DNA of 6,225 bases, taken from CAYQQU01 sp964419545. GTDB taxonomy: Bacteria > Bacteroidota > Bacteroidia > Chitinophagales > Saprospiraceae. Location: assembly GCA_964419545.1 (NCBI GenBank), contig CAYQQU010000138.1:1-6225 (forward strand). Reading direction: 5' to 3'. This document shows, piece by piece, positions 1 to 4,094 of the stretch. The translations under genes were made by a program, and so were the position numbers. A model generated the notes under the pieces. The model did no database searches. It was not told the origin of the DNA and worked only from the letters and a program-made list of their open reading frames with translations. Each line of letters opens with the position of its first letter. The first letter of the stretch is position 1.

Positions 1-25
1 AGCGGTAGCCGCCGAGCTGCGCGGC
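1..25 (-). repeat. VR2: start of a second DGR variable repeat (truncated by window edge)
   Basis: These 25 bases align without gaps to TR positions 2998-3022. They differ at only two sites (window 7 and 1), and both are adenines in the sense strand of TR that read T here: AAC becomes TAC at residue 507, and the first base of codon 509 changes the same way. The leading AAQLGG codons are identical to TR, including the CTC that VR1 has lost. The rest of VR2 should lie just beyond the left edge. The short overlap limits certainty, but the adenine-only differences and the matching position in a paralogous gene make the call likely. Confidence 0.8.
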
Positions 26-1525
26 GAACCCACTCTTTCCCCCTTCGGTCAGAGCTTGAAATGCCTTTTTAGGGTCTCCTTTATCACGACCATCCCAGAG
101 ACCTCCGTGAGACATTGCTAGAGATTGCCATTCCTCGTCCGTAGGCAACCGCCACCCCGGCGGACAGGCCTGCTTCGCTGCTTCCCAGGTGTAAAGGCGG
201 CCGTATTGTTCACCGTTTTTCGGGTTGTTGTCATAAAACCAGCAGCCTTCCCCTACGTCGTAGTTCAGGTTCTCTGCCATCCAAACCAGGCCATTCAGCT
301 TCACCGTTTTGTAGGTTTGTCCGTCGCGGGGGTCGGTGAAGGAGTTGGGCGAGGGTTCAGGCCGGGGCGAGGGTTCCGCTTGGGGCTTCGTTTTCCGGGC
401 CGGCTGTTTGGGTTTTTTCGGCGGCGGGGGTGGTTCTTCTTCCGGCGCCTCTTCGGGAAGAACGTAGCCTTTTTTGAGTTCGGCCAGGCGCTGTTTGGCT
501 TCTGCCTGAAAAGGCGTTTTCTTTCGGGCGAATTGCTTAAGCCGGAAAAGGGAGTTGCGCGCCAGGAAAAATTCCCGCTGGTATTCCAGTCTTTCGCCCA
601 GTTCGAAGGCTGCCTGGAGGTTATCGGCTGCTTCGTACTTTTCGGTATATTCATCCACCAGCAGGATCTTGGCCGCCACCTCGCGCAGGGTCTCTTCCGG
701 GTGTCGTTGGATCTTCTGCCAGTCGGCGGCCCAGGCGGGTTGTTGTTGCTTTAGCCGGAACACGTACTGCCCTCCTCTATCGCCCACATCAAACAACGCC
801 CCGTGCTGGGGCAACTGCCGGTACTGAGAGATCGTCAGGTCGATGACCCGCTCGGCGACTTTTGAGATCCGCAGTAGCGACCGTTGGTTGTCGGACAGCA
901 CGTCCAGAATGCTTCGGGCGAAGGGGCTGTTCTCGCCCGGCTTTCCGTCGTACACCTCCTCGTCGTGGCGGCCGGAGCAGAGGGCGTAGCGGGAAGTCCG
1001 CTTTTCCAGTTCTTCTTCCGCTTCGGGCTCTGTCTTTTTTGTCGCGCCTTGCACGAAAAGCGAGCCGGAAAAACAAGCATCCGACAGCAGTAGGATGTGC
1101 CGGGCTCGAATGTCCTCTATGTATTCCTTCAGGCGGCTATTGGACAGGTAATCGTCCGTGTAGTCCTTGCCGGCATCGTGGGGGATCCAGTAGCCGCGGC
1201 CGCGGCGGTTGAGGTGGCCGTGCCCGGAGTAATAGATGAGCAGCTTGTCGTTTTCTCCTACCTGTTCGGCCAGGTCATCCAGCTTACGGATGATGTTACG
1301 GCGGGTAGCCTCTTCGTCATATAGCGTGATGACTTCGTCTATTTCGTAATTCTTTTGCAGCAGGGCCAGGAAGTCCTGGACGTCCTTGACAGCATTGCTC
1401 AGGGAAGAAAAAGATCGATAGGCGTTGATCCCGATCCCCAAAAACCACGACCGCCCCCGCGGGGGCGGTCCGCCGGGATCGTTACCGGCGCGGCCGGCAT
1501 CTCTGGTTGGAGGTTGGGTGGGCAT
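1..1525 (-). CDS. Target 2: caspase-like protease with C-terminal FISUMP variable domain (3' end outside window)
   Basis: The gene starts at ATG 1525-1523 and stays open for 508 codons to the window edge, so its C-terminus is missing. Residues ~26-250 form a C14 caspase/metacaspase-like domain. They include a YYSGHG motif with candidate catalytic His102, a SDACFSGS motif with candidate nucleophile Cys151, and a downstream GENSPFA motif. Residues ~262-355 are helical and charged, possibly TPR-like. A Pro/Glu/Lys-rich linker (~358-395) leads into a FISUMP (Fibrobacter major paralogous) domain, seen as GQTYKTVKLNGLVWMAENLNY, then GRLYTWEAA and GWRLPTDEEW. No signal peptide or membrane span is visible, so the protein is probably cytosolic. 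The start is supported by a DAGRA motif shared with the N-terminus of target 1. It lies 35 bp downstream of the RT stop and may be cotranscribed with it. The last visible codons enter a second DGR variable repeat. No Shine-Dalgarno is evident. The caspase call is firm; the physiological role is inferred. Confidence 0.9.
   Translation of the reverse strand, partial: MPTQPPTRDAGRAGNDPGGPPPRGRSWFLGIGINAYRSFSSLSNAVKDVQDFLALLQKNYEIDEVITLYDEEATRRNIIRKLDDLAEQVGENDKLLIYYSGHGHLNRRGRGYWIPHDAGKDYTDDYLSNSRLKEYIEDIRARHILLLSDACFSGSLFVQGATKKTEPEAEEELEKRTSRYALCSGRHDEEVYDGKPGENSPFARSILDVLSDNQRSLLRISKVAERVIDLTISQYRQLPQHGALFDVGDRGGQYVFRLKQQQPAWAADWQKIQRHPEETLREVAAKILLVDEYTEKYEAADNLQAAFELGERLEYQREFFLARNSLFRLKQFARKKTPFQAEAKQRLAELKKGYVLPEEAPEEEPPPPPKKPKQPARKTKPQAEPSPRPEPSPNSFTDPRDGQTYKTVKLNGLVWMAENLNYDVGEGCWFYDNNPKNGEQYGRLYTWEAAKQACPPGWRLPTDEEWQSLAMSHGGLWDGRDKGDPKKAFQALTEGGKSGFAAQLGGYR
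1449..1470. repeat. 22-bp perfect GC-rich palindrome inside the 5' coding region of target 2
   Basis: The half-site GACCGCCCCCG is followed directly by its reverse complement, giving a 22-bp perfect palindrome across codons 19-26 (a Gly/Pro/Arg-rich stretch). On the coding strand it is followed within a few bases by a run of five T. The segment sits in the poorly conserved region between the shared DAGRA motif and the first caspase strand. It could form a hairpin or cruciform, act as an early attenuator for target 2, bind a dimeric regulator, or be a chance product of Pro/Gly codons. No function is established. Confidence 0.6.
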
Positions 1526-1560
1526 GTTTTTGAGGTTGTGCTTAGTGGATGTTAGCAGAG

Positions 1561-2787
1561 CTAAATTATCAAAAAATCACCAGGTTTCCCTCTCAGCCTC
1601 TTCGTTTTCGGCACCAGCTTAGCATACCCACCGCTGATGTAGACATAGTTCCAGAAATATCCATTGAGTTGCAACAGCATTTTTTTGCGTAGCTTGTAAG
1701 TATCGTAATGCTTCATTGCACCAAGGTAAGAATTCATGGAAGCGATAAAACGCTGCAAATCTTCTCGGTTGATTTTGTTGCCATTTTCCATGATGTGTCG
1801 ATTCCATTCCTGGATGGCTTGGTGAAAGTTGTTTTTGATGCGCCGGGAGACGTAGTTGCGATGTGGCTTCAGGTAAACACCAAGGAAGGAGACGCCTTTG
1901 GTGTAGTGCTGTAAATAGATCTTGCGGGGGTGCAGCTCCAGTTCCAGGTGGTCAGCCAGGAATGACTGGATCTGCGGGATCAGACCTCGCAGGAATGCCC
2001 GGTCGGGGTGGATCAGGAGGAAGTCGTCGACGTAGCGCCCGTAGTAACGGACGCCCAGTTTTTCTTTTACAAAATGATCGAAAGGATTCAGATAAATATT
2101 GCCGAAAAGTTGGGAGGTGAGATTGCCGATCGGAAAGCCTTTACCAGCGGGTGCGTGAAAGAGGCTTTTACTTGGCGGTAGGCCGCGCCAGTCGGCAGCT
2201 CCTCCTTTTACCAAACAGTTAGTGGTAGGGTCGTTGAAAATAACTTTCTCCAGCAGGTAGATCAACAGGGATTTGTCAAAATCGACCGGCCGCTGATAAT
2301 GGTCGAGTTTATGGCAGATCATTGCGAAAAGCCGTCTGCGATCCATGCGCATGAAGTAGCCCAGGATGTCCATTTTCAGTATCCAGGTGTCCTGGGTGTA
2401 ATTGTGGGAACAGCCCCGGATAAAGGATTGCATACGGCGGATGCCATAGTGCGTTCCCTTTCCCTCCCGGCAACTGTAGCTGTCCTTGATAAAGCCCGGC
2501 GACACGATCGGATTGAGATAACTGAAGATGAGGTGGTGCACGATGCGGTCGCGGAAGTCGGCCGCGAAGATCTCCCGCTGCACGGGCTTGAAGTTGATAA
2601 AACAGATGCTGCGGCTGATCTGGTAGCGCCGCTCCAGGATCTCGTCCCGGAGCCGGAAGAGGTTTTCTTCGTAATGCAGCTCAAACTTCAGCGCGTTCGC
2701 CGTTTTTCGTTTGTTGCGGCGAGCTCCGTAGTAGGCCTGGAAAAGGTCGAGCAGCAGTTTTTTGTCCGGATCTGGATGGTCTCCCAT
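1561..2787 (-). CDS. DGR-type reverse transcriptase
   Basis: This 408-residue RNA-directed DNA polymerase would make the mutagenised cDNA from the TR RNA. The usual RT blocks are present. An N-terminal segment holds AYYGARRNKRKTANALKFE. RT1 is near residues 71-90 (REIFAADFRDRIVHHLIF). RT2 is near 100-118 (IKDSYSCREGKGTH). Motif A has candidate catalytic Asp140 in LKMDILGYF. Motif B is IGNLTSQLFGN at 220-230. The catalytic YVDD is at 252-255. The GNLTSQ form of motif B, rather than the QGxxxSP of group II intron and retroviral RTs, marks the DGR clade. The length fits DGR RTs, and there is no maturase or endonuclease domain. The C-terminus (~365-408) is basic. The start ATG lies 43 bp beyond the TR and just after a hairpin plus T-tract, with no Shine-Dalgarno. 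One oddity is that motif A continues FMRMDRRRLF where many RTs have a small-residue/aromatic pattern. Confidence 0.96.
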   Translation of the reverse strand: MGDHPDPDKKLLLDLFQAYYGARRNKRKTANALKFELHYEENLFRLRDEILERRYQISRSICFINFKPVQREIFAADFRDRIVHHLIFSYLNPIVSPGFIKDSYSCREGKGTHYGIRRMQSFIRGCSHNYTQDTWILKMDILGYFMRMDRRRLFAMICHKLDHYQRPVDFDKSLLIYLLEKVIFNDPTTNCLVKGGAADWRGLPPSKSLFHAPAGKGFPIGNLTSQLFGNIYLNPFDHFVKEKLGVRYYGRYVDDFLLIHPDRAFLRGLIPQIQSFLADHLELELHPRKIYLQHYTKGVSFLGVYLKPHRNYVSRRIKNNFHQAIQEWNRHIMENGNKINREDLQRFIASMNSYLGAMKHYDTYKLRKKMLLQLNGYFWNYVYISGGYAKLVPKTKRLRGKPGDFLII

Positions 2788-2790
2788 GGT

Positions 2791-2826
2791 AAAAAAATTT
2801 GGGGGAAGCCGGTTGTGACTTCCCCC
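2791..2826 (-). terminator. Terminator-like hairpin between TR and RT gene
   Basis: Arms 2801-2808 (GGGGGAAG) and 2819-2826 (CTTCCCCC) pair perfectly across a 10-nt loop. On the minus strand the hairpin is followed by AAA and seven T, ending four bases before the RT start codon. This looks like an intrinsic terminator in the transcription direction. It could end the TR RNA so that RT is made only by readthrough. It could instead serve as a structural boundary or priming region for cDNA synthesis. The 10-nt loop and interposed AAA make it weaker than a textbook terminator. Confidence 0.6.
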
Positions 2827-2829
2827 GCG

Positions 2830-3022
2830 AGTCCTGGACGCACCGACAGCTAAGCCCGACCGACTTATTGTTGTTGTTGCGGTTCAGCTTGCCGTTGTTG
2901 CGGTTGAAGTTGTATCTCCACGCGTTGTCGGCATCCCGCTCCGTAGCGCTCCAGTAGTTGCCGTTGTCGCCAAGGTTGTTGAAGTCGCCATTGGAGTTGC
3001 GGTTGCCGCCGAGCTGCGCGGC
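2830..3022 (-). repeat. TR: DGR template repeat
   Basis: This 193-bp segment aligns to VR1 (4095-4290) in the same orientation. The sense strand is packed with AAC/AAT codons at the positions that vary in VR1, giving an Asn-rich conceptual translation (for example FNNLGDNGNYWSATERDADN). Of about 47 adenines between the first variable codon and the 3' constant block, 23 differ in VR1. No other base in that core differs. The 3' 41 bp (2830-2870) are identical in TR and VR1. Compared with VR1 the TR is one codon shorter, within the run of AAC codons at 2868-2879. AAC is a favourable template codon, because adenine substitution at its first two positions never creates a stop. TR has no start codon and is not expected to be translated. 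Confidence 0.96.
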
Positions 3023-3028
3023 TGAAAA

Positions 3029-3108
3029 AATAGCCTTTCACTTGCGCCCCCGACCTTTGAGCGGCCCGGGGCATCTTTGATTCCTCACCCGAAGGCAAGA
3101 AGGCTATT
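3029..3108 (-). other. Bulged 14-bp stem in the TR RNA leader
   Basis: On the plus strand, 3029-3037 (AATAGCCTT) and 3041-3045 (CTTGC) together pair with the contiguous 14-mer 3095-3108 (GCAAGAAGGCTATT). This gives 9 bp, a 3-nt bulge (3038-3040) and 5 more bp, enclosing a 49-nt loop. The base of the stem lies 6 nt outside the TR boundary. On the RNA strand, 5'-CC-TTCG-GG-3' just inside the helix could form a UUCG tetraloop, though it would compete at the helix end. A structured element next to TR would fit a role in RT/Avd binding or cDNA synthesis. This is inference from pairing alone. Confidence 0.5.
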
Positions 3109-3163
3109 GGACTCGATCGGCGCCCTCCCGCCTGCCATAACAAACGGGACTCCGGCCAGGTTC

Positions 3164-3505
3164 TTAACGAAGACTTTTCTGCCAGCCGGTCAACTGGCGA
3201 GATACATCTTCGATTTTTTCGTTGATGTCGACAAACTGTCGGATGCTCACCTGCTTCAGGTCACGCAGCAGGCGCATATACAGCCGGATCACTTCTACGT
3301 TCTCCCGCGCCTGTTGGATGACCGGCCTTTTCTCCTGCCGGCTGTTGGCCCGGTAAATGTGGGTGATCAGATCTACGGTCTCGCTTTTCAGTTTTTCTCC
3401 AATGGTATATTTGTATTCCCGAGTGAAATTCCGGGAGAAGTCAAAGATGGAGACCAGCAGATCGTAGCTGGCCCGGTAGACCGGCAGTTGATCATACAAG
3501 CCCAT
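3164..3505 (-). CDS. avd: DGR accessory variability determinant Avd
   Basis: This basic 113-residue protein is almost entirely helical. Four amphipathic segments are visible at about 4-26 (YDQLPVYRASYDLLVSIFDF), 28-54, 58-82 and 85-110. This matches the four-helix-bundle Avd/S23 (23S rRNA intervening-sequence protein) family in length and pattern, including the N-terminal LPVYR..YDLL and the mid IGEKLKSETVDLI segments. In studied DGRs Avd forms a pentamer, binds the RT and nucleic acid, and is required for mutagenic homing. The gene starts inside the end of the msl gene (14-bp overlap), suggesting translational coupling. It is followed by the TR region, as in the classical avd-TR-RT order. 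A weak purine stretch (AAAAGAG) precedes the ATG. The gene appears intact. An unrelated S23-family protein is possible but unlikely beside an RT and TR. Confidence 0.9.
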   Translation of the reverse strand: MGLYDQLPVYRASYDLLVSIFDFSRNFTREYKYTIGEKLKSETVDLITHIYRANSRQEKRPVIQQARENVEVIRLYMRLLRDLKQVSIRQFVDINEKIEDVSRQLTGWQKSLR

Positions 3506-3980
3506 TGATCTCTTTTTGCAGGTTCAATACAAACTGCTGGGTTTCCAGCGGGCTCTTTTCCAGGATGGGATAGCTCCGTAGTTTTTCGATCACTGTTTTC
3601 CATTCTGAAATAGTGCCCGTTTCTTCAGGCGTTTCCATCTCAACTTGTTTGCTCCGCATGGAAATTAGCCACTCCTCATAAGCTTCCCTTCCCATGATTT
3701 CGGAAGTGGTAATTCTGACCTGGCTGTCCAATCTTTCAAATTTCCAGTCCCTATCCGATGCCAATTGCAATATCTCTTCCAGCACCTTTTCCGGGAAACC
3801 CAGATAAGCCACCTCAGCACCAACAACCTTCACAAATTTAACAGTGACTTTCAGCGGACGGAAGTGAGTATAAAATAGAAAAGCAGAATTTTGGTAGGCC
3901 CGCCAGAAGATGCCTTTCCGGTGGAGAATAATATCCCTCTCACCAGCCCTCTCCTGGGCTAAGATCTCTTTTGTTTGCAT
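3492..3980 (-). CDS. Probable MutS-like (MSL) DGR accessory protein
   Basis: This 162-residue protein has no signal peptide or membrane span. Residues ~15-75 resemble the MutS N-terminal mismatch-recognition fold: a DIILHRKGIFWRAYQNSAFLF segment, then alternating strands with a V.YLGFPEKVLEEIL block. Residues ~115-162 are helical (EWKTVIEKLRSYPILEKSPLETQQFVLNLQKEI). A small MutS-domain-I-like protein is a recurrent accessory gene beside DGR RTs, and its place directly before avd fits. It may bind the mismatched TR/VR heteroduplex or the RT complex, but the function is unproven. There is no ATPase domain, so it is not a full MutS. It overlaps avd by 14 bp. Its start lies only 13 nt from the T-tract of a terminator, so its expression probably depends on readthrough. 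The family call rests on remembered sequence pattern and context, so it is moderate. Confidence 0.65.
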   Translation of the reverse strand: MQTKEILAQERAGERDIILHRKGIFWRAYQNSAFLFYTHFRPLKVTVKFVKVVGAEVAYLGFPEKVLEEILQLASDRDWKFERLDSQVRITTSEIMGREAYEEWLISMRSKQVEMETPEETGTISEWKTVIEKLRSYPILEKSPLETQQFVLNLQKEINGLV

Positions 3981-3993
3981 ATTTTCTCATAGT

Positions 3994-4021
3994 AAAAAAA
4001 ATCGACCCCGCTGCGCGGGGT
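3994..4021 (-). terminator. Rho-independent terminator after target 1
   Basis: Arms 4005-4011 (ACCCCGC) and 4015-4021 (GCGGGGT) form a perfect 7-bp GC-rich stem with a 3-nt loop. On the minus strand the stem is followed by CGA and eight T. This is a textbook intrinsic terminator for target 1 transcripts. It sits immediately upstream of the msl start, leaving almost no room for a separate promoter. Confidence 0.85.
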
Positions 4022-4068
4022 ATTTCCAAACGGTCGCTAAAATAGTAAAATAGTCTAATAGAAAACGG

Positions 4069-4094
4069 AATTTTTCGGCCAAAGCCGAAAAATT
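4069..4094. other. DGR target-site hairpin/cruciform abutting VR1
   Basis: A perfect 11-bp inverted repeat, AATTTTTCGGC (4069-4079) and its reverse complement (4084-4094), flanks a 4-nt loop (4080-4083). It begins within the stop codon of target 1, directly at the 3' end of VR1. DGR targets commonly carry a short hairpin or cruciform with a 4-nt loop just downstream of the 3' homology block, needed for efficient retrohoming, and this fits in position and size. It is not a typical terminator because no T-tract follows the stem in either direction, and a real terminator lies 48 bp further on. Confidence 0.75.

Larger units (their letters stand above)
2791..3163 (-). ncRNA. Probable TR RNA (DGR template transcript); ends approximate
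   Basis: This 376-bp gap between avd and the RT gene has no credible protein-coding gene. Reading in transcription direction it contains a leader with a bulged stem (3108-3029), the template repeat (3022-2830) and a hairpin with a T-tract (2826-2791). In characterised DGRs the template is read from a transcript that includes flanking sequence on both sides, with cDNA synthesis primed within the RNA. The avd-TR-RT order here matches that arrangement. The RNA ends are not visible from sequence: the 5' limit given is only the end of avd, and the 3' limit is the hairpin. It may be a processed part of an msl-avd-TR-RT transcript rather than an independent RNA. Confidence 0.6.

Noticed and set aside
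125..754. 209-codon open frame on the plus strand, rich in Phe, Arg and Gly
   Set aside because: It is antisense to the linker and FISUMP region of target 2, and its skewed composition mirrors the Pro/Lys/Glu-rich linker.
1561..2787. RT as part of a group II intron or retron
   Set aside because: Motif B is IGNLTSQ, there is no maturase or endonuclease domain, and a TR/VR pair with adenine-specific changes plus avd lie beside it.
2299..2853. 184-codon open frame on the plus strand
   Set aside because: It is antisense to the RT, which has complete RT motifs including YVDD. The plus-strand product has no recognisable family.
2865..3143. Gln-rich open frame on the minus strand through the TR
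   Set aside because: It reads the AAC triplets of TR in the CAA frame. It has no conserved domain, and TR is a template RNA. The VR reading frame differs from it.
4022..4068. AT-rich stretch with repeated TAAAATAG as a promoter for msl
   Set aside because: A transcript starting there would run straight into the terminator at 3994-4021. The repeats are short and imperfect.
4069..4094. Hairpin as a transcription terminator for target 1
   Set aside because: No T-tract follows the stem on either strand. A proper terminator lies at 3994-4021, and the position directly at the VR end fits a homing hairpin better.
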